A program made the translations under genes and the position numbers. This document shows positions 40,527 to 49,382 of a stretch of DNA of 64,000 nucleotides, piece by piece. The DNA is from Neorhodopirellula lusitana (GTDB lineage: Bacteria > Planctomycetota > Planctomycetia > Pirellulales > Pirellulaceae), in assembly GCF_900182915.1 (NCBI RefSeq), contig NZ_FXUG01000004.1:371498-435497 (forward strand). Direction: 5' to 3'. Within the stretch, counting starts at the first letter, position 1; the number at the start of each line of letters is the position of its first letter. The notes below the pieces were generated by a model. It was not told the DNA's origin. It did no database searches and saw only the letters and a program-made list of their open reading frames with translations.

Positions 40527-42871
40527 TGAATTTCACTTCTTCGCCGTCAATGCTAAAGTCGCTAACGAACCGCCCTTGGATGGCCGCGTTGCTGGTCGGC
40601 GGCTTGCTAGTCGCCGGTGCCGTGATGGCCGACTACTTCCGCAGCTATCCAGCGGACGCCACCCCAACTTTTGTGGGCCGTGAAAAGTGCGCCGATTGCC
40701 ACCAAAGTGAGATGCACGCCTTCCTGGGCTCGCACCACGACAAAGCCATGGACTTGGCCACCGACGAAACCGTGCTTGGCGACTTCAACGATGTCACCTT
40801 CGAACACGATGGACTCCAGAACCGCCTGTTCCGCGATGGCAAAAAGTTCATGGTCCACACCGAGGGTCAGGATGGGCAGATGCAGGATTTCGAAGTCAAG
40901 TACGTCTTCGGCGTCGATCCGCTTCAACAATACATGGTTGAATTCAACCGCAACGCCGACACCAAGGATGACGAAGTCGCACGAGTCCAAGTGCTTCGGA
41001 TCAGCTGGGACACCCAAAACAAACGCTGGTTCTATCTGCGTCCACCGGATGTGAAAGAAAAGCTGGAACCGGATGACCCACTGCACTGGACCGGCGTTGC
41101 ACAACGCTGGCAAACGATGTGCGCCGAATGTCATTCGACCAATCTACATCGCAACTACGACGTTGCCACGCAAAGCTATCACACGACATTTTCAGAAATC
41201 GATGTCAGTTGTGAGGCCTGCCACGGACCGGCAAGTTTGCATGTGGAAATGGCAAACAGTAAATCGCTGTTCTGGGACCGGCACCTTGGCTACGGATTGG
41301 CGCGTCTGAAGGGCGAAGACACGCAACCTCAAATCGATACATGCGCACCGTGCCACTCACGCCGCGGCGTTTTGGATGGCACATTCCATGGCGGCGATTC
41401 CTATCACGACTTCTATAGTCTGGAACTCCTGCGACAAGACACCTATCACGCCGACGGCCAGATTAAGGACGAAGTCTATGTCTACGGATCGTTCATCCAA
41501 AGCAAGATGTACCACAAGGGCATTCGGTGCTCCGATTGCCATGACCCGCATTCATTGGAACTGAAGCACAAAGGCAACGAAACCTGCACTTCGTGCCATC
41601 AACACCCCGCCGGTAAATACGACATCCCGTCCCATCACCATCATGCCGTTGGCAGCGAAGGCGCGATGTGTGTGAACTGCCACATGCCGCACACCACTTA
41701 CATGGAAGTGGACGCAAGACGTGACCACAGCTTCCGCATCCCACGCCCGGATTTGTCCGTCAGCCTGGGAACCCCCAATGCGTGCAGCGGTTGCCACGTC
41801 AAAGACCAGCTTGAATCTCTACCCGCCAAGACCCAGGAATCGCTTCCGCTTTACCAGGATTGGTTACTCGCCGCCGAACAAGGCAACGAACAGGTCGCGA
41901 AGGCGATCGCAAAAACGGACCAATGGTGTGACGACGCATGCGAAAAGTGGTACGGCGAAAATCGTCAAACCCCGACCCATTACGGCGAGACGCTTGCAGC
42001 CCTGCGAGCCGATGACCGCGACGCCGTTCAAAAGGCACTGCGTTTGATCGTCCGAAATGAATCGCTCGCCCCCGTCATCGCCCGCGCCACCGCGTTGGAT
42101 GAGATGACCGACCGGGGCCACCGCGAAGGAGTCACGCTGGCCAAGAAGCTAATCGAGAACCATCTATCAGGAACCGAATTACAAGATCCAATCCTACTGG
42201 CGTCAGCCGCCCGTGCGATCGGACGAGCTGAACCGCGGATGGCCAAGTCGGTACTAAAACCGCTGCTCGACGAAGACTCCCGCTTGGTACGCAGCGAAGC
42301 AGCCAAGGCACTCGTCATGTCCGGTGCCTACGCAACGATGGTGGGTACTGAACGCAGCGAAGTGGACAAGATTCTAAGCGACGTCAAAGATGAATTGATG
42401 TTCGCATCGGATCGCGCCGGCTCGCACCTCGGCTGGGCCATGCTCAGCGAACAGCGTGGCAGGTTAGCCGAAGCACTCACCGCCTATCAAAACGCCATCG
42501 CAGTGGAACCGGGCACGACCGGGCCGCGAACCAACTTGGCGGCGTTGCTTGACAACATCGTCACGTCGTCCCAACAAGACGCTCGCGCGGCCGCCTTGCT
42601 TAAGGAAATCAATTCCAAACTAGGTAAATCATCCAATATCCAAGATTGGATCCAGCGCCTGCGAGCGGAAGAACTGCCCCTACTGGGTCGTGACGCCAAT
42701 CTGGCACCCAATAACCCTGGACTGCAGTACCGATACGGATTGGCGTTGTATTTAGCAGGTGATTTGCCGGGTGCCAAAAAACAATTACAACGTGCCGTTG
42801 AACTGGCCCCGGAAGTGGAAGACTTTCGTATGGCCCTGCGTTTACTACAAGAAAAGATCGATTCGGAGTAA
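40526..42871 (+). CDS. Octahaem cytochrome c with C-terminal TPR/HEAT-like region
   Basis: A 781-residue protein, anchored or secreted through a helix near residues 18-36 (WMAALLVGGLLVAGAVMADYF). Eight CxxCH sites lie in the first ~430 residues: CADCH, CAECH, CEACH, CAPCH, CSDCH, CTSCH, CVNCH and CSGCH. The remaining ~350 residues are helical repeats, including a TPR-like block ending with NPGLQYRYGLALYLAGDLPG. Multihaem cytochromes with TPRs are common in planctomycetes. The GTG at 40526 overlaps the upstream TAG; ATG 40550 is an equally good start. The electron donor and acceptor are unknown. Confidence 0.88.
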   Translation: MNFTSSPSMLKSLTNRPWMAALLVGGLLVAGAVMADYFRSYPADATPTFVGREKCADCHQSEMHAFLGSHHDKAMDLATDETVLGDFNDVTFEHDGLQNRLFRDGKKFMVHTEGQDGQMQDFEVKYVFGVDPLQQYMVEFNRNADTKDDEVARVQVLRISWDTQNKRWFYLRPPDVKEKLEPDDPLHWTGVAQRWQTMCAECHSTNLHRNYDVATQSYHTTFSEIDVSCEACHGPASLHVEMANSKSLFWDRHLGYGLARLKGEDTQPQIDTCAPCHSRRGVLDGTFHGGDSYHDFYSLELLRQDTYHADGQIKDEVYVYGSFIQSKMYHKGIRCSDCHDPHSLELKHKGNETCTSCHQHPAGKYDIPSHHHHAVGSEGAMCVNCHMPHTTYMEVDARRDHSFRIPRPDLSVSLGTPNACSGCHVKDQLESLPAKTQESLPLYQDWLLAAEQGNEQVAKAIAKTDQWCDDACEKWYGENRQTPTHYGETLAALRADDRDAVQKALRLIVRNESLAPVIARATALDEMTDRGHREGVTLAKKLIENHLSGTELQDPILLASAARAIGRAEPRMAKSVLKPLLDEDSRLVRSEAAKALVMSGAYATMVGTERSEVDKILSDVKDELMFASDRAGSHLGWAMLSEQRGRLAEALTAYQNAIAVEPGTTGPRTNLAALLDNIVTSSQQDARAAALLKEINSKLGKSSNIQDWIQRLRAEELPLLGRDANLAPNNPGLQYRYGLALYLAGDLPGAKKQLQRAVELAPEVEDFRMALRLLQEKIDSE

Positions 42872-43012
42872 CCCCCAGCTGCAAGCTGGTTCGCTCGGAC
42901 AAGCGACGGCAATCCCAGCCGTCGGATTGCAGACTCCAACAATCAACTCACCACACCAACACATCTCAACTTTCTAGTTCATCTCACGCCACTCTCTTAA
43001 GACACAAAACTC

Positions 43013-44083
43013 ATGCTTCACGCAATCATCATGGCTGGCGGCAGTGGCACTCGTTTCTGGCCCGCGTCTCGAAAAGTCAAACCCAAGCAACTGTTACCAC
43101 TGGCCGGAAGCCGGACGATGATCCAGGCAACTTGCGATCGCCTCGGCGCCGTCGTGCCTGCTGAACGAACCAGTGTGATCACGTCTCGGCTGCTGGTTGA
43201 GCCCATCGGTGTTCAGCTACCCGAGTTACGTCCCGCCGCCATCATTGGCGAACCTTGCCGCCGCGATACTGCTCCTTGTGTTGGGCTAGCCGCTGCGTTG
43301 GTCGCTGCCGAAGATCCGGATGGTGTCATGTTGGTATGCCCGTCAGATCACGTCATTTTACAACACGACAAATTTGCCGACGCAGTCCGCCGAGGCGTGG
43401 CGGTGATCGACGAACAACCCGATGCAATCGTGACGTTCGGCATTCGTCCGTCCTACCCAGCGGAATCGTTTGGCTACATTCAACAAGGCAAAGCCCTAGC
43501 CGGACACGAAGCCTACGCGGTTGAGTGCTTTCGCGAGAAACCCGACCGCGCGACTGCCGAGAAGTACGTCGCCGAAGGAAACTTCCTCTGGAACAGTGGC
43601 ATCTTCCTGTGGAAAGCGAAAACGATCCTGGATGCACTGGCCAAGCACGAACCCGAAATGCACACACACTTACAAAACATTGCGTCCGCCATTGGAACAG
43701 ACTCCTTTGAAAAGGTCTTGGATACCGAGTTTGCGGCCATCCTGGGCAAATCGATCGACTACGCCGTCATGGAACGTCATGACAAAGTTGTCGTCATCGA
43801 GGCCCCATTTGACTGGGATGACGTCGGCAGCTGGCAGGCCGTTTCGCGGCTCCAGCCTCTCGATGATCACGGCAACGCGGTCGTCGGCGACCACATCGGC
43901 ATCGATTCCAAAAACTGCATCGTCCAAGCGGAACCAGGACACACGATCGTGACCATCGACACCGAAGACTTGATCGTCGTGCAAACCGCCGACGCAACCT
44001 TGGTGGCGCCACGGTCCAGCGAAGAGCGAGTTCGCGAGGCGGTTGCGGAACTAGAAAAACGCGGCATGACCGACAAGATTTAG
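43013..44083 (+). CDS. manC: Mannose-1-phosphate guanylyltransferase
   Basis: A 356-residue nucleotidyltransferase that makes GDP-mannose. The signature AGGSGTRFWPASRKVKPKQL lies at the N-terminus, followed by EPCRRDTAPCVGLAAAL and FLWNSGIFLWKAKTI. The usual C-terminal isomerase (cupin) domain of bifunctional ManC/AlgA is absent, so this is the short monofunctional form. GDP-mannose would feed polyprenol-phosphate mannose synthesis (a candidate enzyme lies at 25938) and surface glycans. Confidence 0.94.
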   Translation: MLHAIIMAGGSGTRFWPASRKVKPKQLLPLAGSRTMIQATCDRLGAVVPAERTSVITSRLLVEPIGVQLPELRPAAIIGEPCRRDTAPCVGLAAALVAAEDPDGVMLVCPSDHVILQHDKFADAVRRGVAVIDEQPDAIVTFGIRPSYPAESFGYIQQGKALAGHEAYAVECFREKPDRATAEKYVAEGNFLWNSGIFLWKAKTILDALAKHEPEMHTHLQNIASAIGTDSFEKVLDTEFAAILGKSIDYAVMERHDKVVVIEAPFDWDDVGSWQAVSRLQPLDDHGNAVVGDHIGIDSKNCIVQAEPGHTIVTIDTEDLIVVQTADATLVAPRSSEERVREAVAELEKRGMTDKI

Positions 44084-44314
44084 GCCAATTGCCCGTAAAT
44101 CCTCGCCTTTTCAGCAACGACTCGGCTAGCCGACTGCGACCTGTCCCGGGTCACGGCGAACACGACCCAACCAGGACTTCCTCAAATCCGAAGTCGTGAT
44201 TGGCTTGGCCGATTCGACAAAAACCAAGGATTCGATACACTTCCGGTCTGTGGAAAGGGTTTTACGGCTCGTTTCCCACCGAAGCACCCATTTTTTTGCG
44301 AAAGCACCGTTAGT

Positions 44315-44821
44315 TTGACTGACCAGCCCCCCAATTCAACGCCCGAATCGACACCAGAATCAACGCCCTCGCCCGAGTCGCCCAAAGCGAAGAAAGGCAA
44401 GCAACCCAACCAGATGGAACAACCCAGCCGGGCAATCCGTCCCCACGGAATCGAGGAAGCTCGCAAGATCGCTACCGAGGCCGCTCGTGTTGCCTTGGAA
44501 AACAATGGGCACGATGTACTCGTTCTGGACATCAGCGGCCAATCAGCCGAGTTTGATTTCTTTGTCATCTCGACCGGAACCAGCCGCCGGCAACTGCACG
44601 CAATCAGTGAACAGATCGACGATGCCTTGGAAAAAGGCATGGGCGATCGCCGCATGGGAATCGAAGGTTACCAAGAAAGTAGCTGGATCGTGCTCGACTA
44701 CGGTAGCTTGGTCGTCCACCTATTCGATGAAACCACCCGCGAGTATTACGACCTCGAATCGCTATGGGCCGACGGCAAACGTATCCCGCTGGAAGACCTC
44801 GGGTTAACACCCAACGACTGA
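44315..44821 (+). CDS. rsfS: Ribosome silencing factor RsfS
   Basis: A 168-residue protein with the RsfS/DUF143 core: DISGQSAEFDFFVISTGTSR, then GYQESSWIVLDYGSLVVHLF and EYYDLESLWAD. RsfS binds ribosomal protein uL14 and blocks subunit joining in starvation. The ORF opens at TTG 44315 with a Pro/Thr/Ser-rich extension of 33 residues; ATG 44414 (MEQPSRAIRPHG) would give the normal family length and may be the true start. argS follows 40 bp downstream. Confidence 0.92.
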   Translation: MTDQPPNSTPESTPESTPSPESPKAKKGKQPNQMEQPSRAIRPHGIEEARKIATEAARVALENNGHDVLVLDISGQSAEFDFFVISTGTSRRQLHAISEQIDDALEKGMGDRRMGIEGYQESSWIVLDYGSLVVHLFDETTREYYDLESLWADGKRIPLEDLGLTPND

Positions 44822-44861
44822 TTTTGATTCTTCCCGCAGATATCTATCGCATGACGCTTTC

Positions 44862-46877
44862 ATGAACCTATCGACCACTCTACGCGACCATTTCTTTTCC
44901 GCGATCTCCAAACTCACCGAAGACGCGGATCAATACGCCGGCATGATTCGGCCCGCCGCGGATACCAAGTTTGGTGACTATCAATCCAACGCCGCCATGC
45001 CGTTAGCCAAGCGTTTAGGCAAACCGCCACGCGACGTGGCAACGACGCTGGTGGACTCACTCAGCCTGGATGAGATTTGTGAAGCACCCGACGTCGCCGG
45101 TCCGGGGTTCATTAACCTGAAACTGCGTGGCTCGTTCTTGAACCAAACCCTATGCGAAATGCTGGGTGACGAACGAGTCGGCGTTCGCAAGGTAGAACAA
45201 CCGTCGAAAATCATCATCGACTATTCCTCGCCCAATGTTGCGAAACCGATGCACGTCGGGCACATTCGGTCGACCGTGATCGGCGATGCGCTCTCGCGTC
45301 TGCACCGCTTTGTCGGTCACGACGTGATCACGGACAACCACCTCGGTGACTGGGGAACGCAATTCGGGATCATCATTTATGGCTACAAACACTTCGGTGA
45401 TCCTGACAAAGTCGCGGCTAATCCGGTGCCGGAACTGTCCAGCCTCTACCGGCTAACCAACCAGCTCATTGAATATCACAAGGCGAAAGCCTCCCTCGCG
45501 GGACTCGATGCGAAACTGGACGAAGCCAAGACCAACGCGGAAGCTGAAGCAAAACTAGCCGAGCAAGCGGCCGCAAATGAAAAGCTGTCTGCCAAGGAAA
45601 AGAAAAAGGCTCGCAAGTCAGCCGACTCGGCTGTGCGTCGGATCGATTCCGTCAAAGCTGACATCGAATCCGCTCAAGCGAAAGTGGCCGCCGTCGACAG
45701 TGATCCGGTTCTGGCCAAAGCCGCCTCGGAACACCCCGGTGTCGCCGAAGCCGTCTTGCGAGAAACTGCCAAGCTTCATGAGGGCGATGCTGAAAACCGA
45801 GCCCTGTGGGAAAAGTTCTTGCCACATTGCAAGGATGAAATCAATCGTATCTACGATCGCTTAGGAGTCACGTTTGACCATGTCCTGGGTGAAAGCTTCT
45901 ATCACGACCGCCTTCCAGTCGTCGTCGAGACACTCGATAAGCTTGGCCTGACCACCAAAAGCGATGGTGCGGTTTGTGTCTTCATGGACGGCTTTGATAG
46001 CCCCATGATCATTCAAAAACGTGATGGTGCCTACTTATATGCCACCACCGACTTAGCAACCTTACAATATCGCCAAGAGATCTTTGGGCCCGACGAGATT
46101 CTTTATGTCGTGGATTCACGTCAAAGCGAACACTTTGAAAAGTTTTTCTCAATGGCCGGCCCGATGGGCATGGATGGGATCAAACTGGTTCACGTGAACT
46201 TCGGCACCGTGTTGGGGGCTGACGGACGCCCCATGAAAACTCGTAGTGGCTCGCTAATCGGCCTGGAAAGCTTGCTCGACGAAGCGGTCGCCGCTGCCAA
46301 GGAAGTCGTCTGCAACCCCGAACGACTTGCCACCATGGATCCGCCCATGGACGAGGCGGAACAGAACCATATCGCTGAAATCGTCGGGATCGGCGCGATT
46401 AAGTACGCCGACCTATCACACCACCGAACCAGCGACTATCGCTTCGATGTCAAGAAGATGGTCGCGTTAGAGGGGAATACGGCGACTTACATTCAGTATT
46501 CTTATGCTCGCACGCAAAGCATCTTAAGGCGTGTCGCCAAAGAAATCCAAACGGATGACATTGCCAAATGGGCCGTTGATACCACCAATACAGAAAACTT
46601 TGAGCTTCGTGAAGACGCCGAACGCGCTCTCGCGATTTCACTCTTAAGGTTCGAAGAAGCGATTGCGGGTGCCATTACAGGCCAAGCCCCGAACCAAATG
46701 AGTGATTACCTGTACGAAACGGCAAAAACCTACAGCACGTTCAATGAAGCGTGCCGTGTACTAGGGAACACCGATCCTGTTGTCTTACACACTAGGGTTG
46801 CATTAGTCCTATTAACCGGACGTGTGCTCAAGCAAGGACTCGAACTTCTTAATATCGGCGTCATCGACCGAATGTAA
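44862..46877 (+). CDS. argS: Arginyl-tRNA synthetase with coiled-coil insertion
   Basis: A 671-residue class I synthetase. The HIGH-type motif is in SPNVAKPMHVGHIRST, followed by DNHLGDWGTQFG, and the C-terminal anticodon-binding domain ends with the family-typical LLTGRVLKQGLELLNIGVIDRM. It is ~90 residues longer than most ArgS (550-590). The excess is an Ala/Lys/Glu-rich coiled-coil insert around residues 205-290, containing AKLAEQAAANEKLSAKEKKK. The fold on either side is intact. It charges tRNA-Arg. Confidence 0.96.
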   Translation: MNLSTTLRDHFFSAISKLTEDADQYAGMIRPAADTKFGDYQSNAAMPLAKRLGKPPRDVATTLVDSLSLDEICEAPDVAGPGFINLKLRGSFLNQTLCEMLGDERVGVRKVEQPSKIIIDYSSPNVAKPMHVGHIRSTVIGDALSRLHRFVGHDVITDNHLGDWGTQFGIIIYGYKHFGDPDKVAANPVPELSSLYRLTNQLIEYHKAKASLAGLDAKLDEAKTNAEAEAKLAEQAAANEKLSAKEKKKARKSADSAVRRIDSVKADIESAQAKVAAVDSDPVLAKAASEHPGVAEAVLRETAKLHEGDAENRALWEKFLPHCKDEINRIYDRLGVTFDHVLGESFYHDRLPVVVETLDKLGLTTKSDGAVCVFMDGFDSPMIIQKRDGAYLYATTDLATLQYRQEIFGPDEILYVVDSRQSEHFEKFFSMAGPMGMDGIKLVHVNFGTVLGADGRPMKTRSGSLIGLESLLDEAVAAAKEVVCNPERLATMDPPMDEAEQNHIAEIVGIGAIKYADLSHHRTSDYRFDVKKMVALEGNTATYIQYSYARTQSILRRVAKEIQTDDIAKWAVDTTNTENFELREDAERALAISLLRFEEAIAGAITGQAPNQMSDYLYETAKTYSTFNEACRVLGNTDPVVLHTRVALVLLTGRVLKQGLELLNIGVIDRM

Positions 46878-46881
46878 AGGA

Positions 46882-46909
46882 TTGACAAACCCTGCTGTTT
46901 GCCTATTTT
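46882..46909 (+). promoter_or_regulatory. Sigma-70-like promoter of the small basic protein gene
   Basis: A consensus -35 TTGACA (46882-46887) is followed after 16 bp by TATTTT (46904-46909), four of six matches to the -10 consensus. It starts six bases after the argS stop and ~85 bp before the next start codon. Confidence 0.55.
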
Positions 46910-46995
46910 GTCCATAGTTATTTCTATGAGCGGATCAAAGTGTTTTGCAGGACTGCGATTTTCTTTGATCCTGTAAACAAATTGTGAAAGTCAAC

Positions 46996-47388
46996 ATGGC
47001 CAAAAAGAAGTCGGGCGTAAACAAGTCCAAAGAGATTCGCGATTACTACGCCGCTAACCCCAAGGCGAAACCACTTGAAGTGGTCGAGGCCATGAAGGCG
47101 AAGGGCATTGAAGTGAACGCGCAATTCGTCAGCACGGTCAAGTCAAACTCAAAGAAGAAGACCAGCAAGCGTGGCACCACCGCCAAGTCAGCTAGCGTTG
47201 CCAAGACTCCCGCTCGCAGTGCGAAGCGTGCCGTCACCGCAAAGCGTCCTGGTCGCAAACCAGCCAATGCCGCTTCCGGCGAAATCAGCTTGGATTCGTT
47301 GATCAAGGCTAAGAGTCTTGCTAACGAGATGGGCGGAATTGAGAACGCACGACTCGCACTGTCGGCTCTTGAACAGCTCACCGACTGA
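46996..47388 (+). CDS. Small Lys/Ala-rich basic protein with N-terminal helical domain
   Basis: A 130-residue protein. The first ~50 residues (containing SKEIRDYYAANPKAKPLEVV) resemble a small helix-turn-helix-like domain. A Lys/Arg/Ser/Ala-rich linker follows (~50-95, with TPARSAKRAVTAKRPGRKPA), and a helical C-terminus. This layout suggests a DNA-binding, nucleoid-associated protein, but that is inference. ATG 46996 is chosen over GTG 46984. It has its own promoter and terminator, so it is a single-gene unit. Confidence 0.78.
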   Translation: MAKKKSGVNKSKEIRDYYAANPKAKPLEVVEAMKAKGIEVNAQFVSTVKSNSKKKTSKRGTTAKSASVAKTPARSAKRAVTAKRPGRKPANAASGEISLDSLIKAKSLANEMGGIENARLALSALEQLTD

Positions 47389-47445
47389 TCTCGGATCACT
47401 CGGATTGTAAGCGGCTCATTGCATTTGACGCCGCACGCCGTTTTG

Positions 47446-47473
47446 AACGCTGCCTATTGGCAGCGTTTTGCGT
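47446..47473 (+). terminator. Intrinsic terminator
   Basis: Perfect 9-bp stem AACGCTGCC/GGCAGCGTT with a TATT loop, followed by TTGCGTT. It is 58 bp after the stop of the small basic protein gene. Confidence 0.75.
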
Positions 47474-47585
47474 TGGCAAAGGCTCGTTCCAATCCGATTG
47501 TCTAAGTCACTCCGGCTACCTTTCTAGTCGCCGGAGTTCTAAGCTAAGGCCGTGGTAAATTCACTTCCTTGGGACGGATTCTGCT

Positions 47586-48626
47586 GTGGCTCGAAACGAA
47601 CAACTGATTCGCCAGCACAAACTTCTACAGTTGCTGGAGTTTTCTCGCTTTGGACGCACCGTCGAAGAACTGCGAGGTGATCTCGTTGCGGATCTAGGCC
47701 TCACGACCTTGCACGGCCGCACCGTTCGCCGTGACATCGAAGCGTTACAAGCCGCTGGATACGACATCCAGAACGAGCAGGTCGAACGCGGCAAGGTCTA
47801 CAAGCTTGGGCGCAACCATACCGCCGTTCATGAGATCGCGTTCTCAGCCACCGAACTGATCGCCTTGGCGATCGGTCGCGAACTGCTGACACCCTTGATG
47901 GGAACCCAGTACTGGCAAGGGATCGAGACGTTCTGGAACAAGGTCCAGGAAGCCATCCCCGAAGGCGTCTACGAGCATTACGAGCGGTATCGCCGCGTGC
48001 TGTATGTTTCCGGCACACCGTCCAAAACGTATGCCGCCCAGTCGGGCATGTTGAAGACGATCACACGCTGCATTTTGGAACACCGCGTCGTTGAAATTCA
48101 GTACAAGTCGATTGGACGCGAAGCAAGCCAACGCCGCATTGAACCGTACGCCTTGGCGGTTCACCAAAGCAGTATCTACGTCATCGCAGCCGCGCCGGAA
48201 GTGGCCGACGCTTCGGAACGTCTACGCAATTGGAAGCTAGACCGCTTTCAACAAGCCACCGTCACGGACGACTACTTCAAGCCAGATCCCAAAGTGGATC
48301 TAGCGAAGTTCTTATCCAAAAGCATCGGCATCTTCTCCGGCGAGACATCCACCGAGGTCAAGATCCGTGTCGGCCCCCGATCCGCGTCCTATTTGAAAGA
48401 GGACCCTTGGCACCCCGACCAAACGCTGGAACCCACCGAGCAGGTCGCCGAAGGCGAAACGCCAGATCCAAACGCGGATCAAATCCTGACCGTGCCCGCC
48501 TCCCACCCCCGCGAGCTCCTACCCAAAGTGCTAGCACTGGGCGCCGACGCAGAAGTCATCTCACCACCGGAGTACCGCGAGGCGGTCGCATCAGTAATCA
48601 AAACGCTCGCTCAAAAGTACCAATAA
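47586..48626 (+). CDS. WYL-domain transcriptional regulator
   Basis: A 346-residue protein from GTG 47586. The N-terminal winged helix-turn-helix has LRGDLVADLGLTTLHGRTV and RRDIEALQAAGYDI. The WYL domain follows at ~140-220, with RRIEPYALAVHQSSIYVIAA, and a C-terminal WCX-like extension. WYL proteins sense nucleic acids or nucleotides and often control DNA-damage or defence genes. A divergent or adjacent target is not obvious; the next gene is on the far side of a repeat-rich gap. Confidence 0.9.
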   Translation: MARNEQLIRQHKLLQLLEFSRFGRTVEELRGDLVADLGLTTLHGRTVRRDIEALQAAGYDIQNEQVERGKVYKLGRNHTAVHEIAFSATELIALAIGRELLTPLMGTQYWQGIETFWNKVQEAIPEGVYEHYERYRRVLYVSGTPSKTYAAQSGMLKTITRCILEHRVVEIQYKSIGREASQRRIEPYALAVHQSSIYVIAAAPEVADASERLRNWKLDRFQQATVTDDYFKPDPKVDLAKFLSKSIGIFSGETSTEVKIRVGPRSASYLKEDPWHPDQTLEPTEQVAEGETPDPNADQILTVPASHPRELLPKVLALGADAEVISPPEYREAVASVIKTLAQKYQ

Positions 48627-48635
48627 CGGGGAGCG

Positions 48636-48747
48636 AGCTCTTAGCTCTTAGCTCTTAGCTCTTAGCTCTTAGCTCCTAGCTCGCAACTCGCAACTCGCTT
48701 CTCGCTTCTCGCTTCTCGCTTCTCGCTTCTCGCTTCTCGCTTCTCGC
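48636..48747 (+). repeat. Heptamer minisatellite, 16 units
   Basis: Sixteen contiguous 7-bp units begin 10 bp after the WYL stop: AGCTCTT x5, AGCTCCT, AGCTCGC, AACTCGC x2, TTCTCGC x7. The middle CTC is invariant, and the units change stepwise from one end to the other. The same unit type forms the array at 60514-60632. Nothing is encoded in it. Confidence 0.92.
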
Positions 48748-48762
48748 AAACCAGCAGGCGCA

Positions 48763-48805
48763 TAAAAAAACCGGCAGGCTGTCTCCATCGAGACACCCTA
48801 CCGGT
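48763..48805 (-). terminator. Intrinsic terminator for leftward transcription
   Basis: Read on the minus strand, a 16-position stem (14 pairs) runs from ACCGGTAGGGTGTCTC to GAGACAGCCTGCCGGT around a GATG loop and is followed by seven T residues (48764-48770 as A on the plus strand). It would end a transcript from the right. The nearest minus-strand gene, the short uvrA, ends ~580 bp away. Confidence 0.7.
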
Positions 48806-49214
48806 CCAATTCAGCTACAGCCAGTCGGCGGCAAAATGGAGCCGCTGGGAGAATCGCACTAGTCTCGGCGTGCTACTGCACTTGCCTTTAGTTGACCAGG
48901 ACGAACCCGAAAAATGATCCCTCTGCCGATGTGTTTGGCTGAGCCTGACAAACCTCACAAGGTTTGCTAAGTGCATTTTAGGCGATACACCTGTTGCAGC
49001 AAGATTGATCGGGCCTTTTCCGCCAGATCTTCAGCGGAAATGAATAACTTCAAAACCTTCTTCGGGGGCCCTTCAGCCCCTTTGCCAGTCCAAGCGCCAG
49101 CCCGATCAGCACAACGGATTCCACACGGAACGATTGGACACTTCGGCAAACCAAGCAAAAACAACTCACCGGGACACTCACGCTCCCGCCAAGAAACTCA
49201 CTTCCCACCCTTGT

Positions 49215-49362
49215 CGTAGCCGATGTCGCCAGACTTCGGTCAACCGCTGGTAAGCCCGAACGCTAGTAAACCCGAACGCTGGTTTGCCCGAACCGTGGGC
49301 TGCCTGAACTCGGGTCTGCCTGAAACTTTGGTCTGCCTGAACTCTGGCGAGCCCAGCTACGG
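49215..49362. repeat. REP-like element pair flanking degenerate 17-bp repeats
   Basis: The left end, 49215-49239, starts CGTAGCCGATGTCGCCAG. The right end, 49333-49362, is related in inverted orientation and ends GCGAGCCCAGCTACGG. Between them, about six degenerate copies of a ~17-bp unit of the form GTnTGCCTGAACTCTGG are lined up. The left end is identical over 25 bp to a sequence at 57466, and the right end matches the element at 26749. Confidence 0.7.
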
Positions 49363-49382
49363 TTCTCGTTTCGCTTTGGTTC

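Larger units (their letters stand above)
48627..49382. other. 756-bp gene-free gap with repeats and a possible minus-strand transcript
   Basis: From left to right it holds the heptamer array, a terminator hairpin pointing left, several small stem-loops (for example CAAACCT/AGGTTTG around 48949-48966), and a REP-like pair flanking short 17-bp degenerate repeats. The only ORFs are short and unconvincing. Confidence 0.6.

Noticed and set aside
48820..48870. tRNA- or tmRNA-like 3' end on the minus strand (ends GCGGCTCCA)
   Set aside because: No T-arm with a GTTCRA loop and no matching 5' acceptor strand could be found.
48967..49164. 65-residue minus-strand ORF
   Set aside because: Short, no ribosome-binding site, odd composition, and it lies in a repeat-rich gap.
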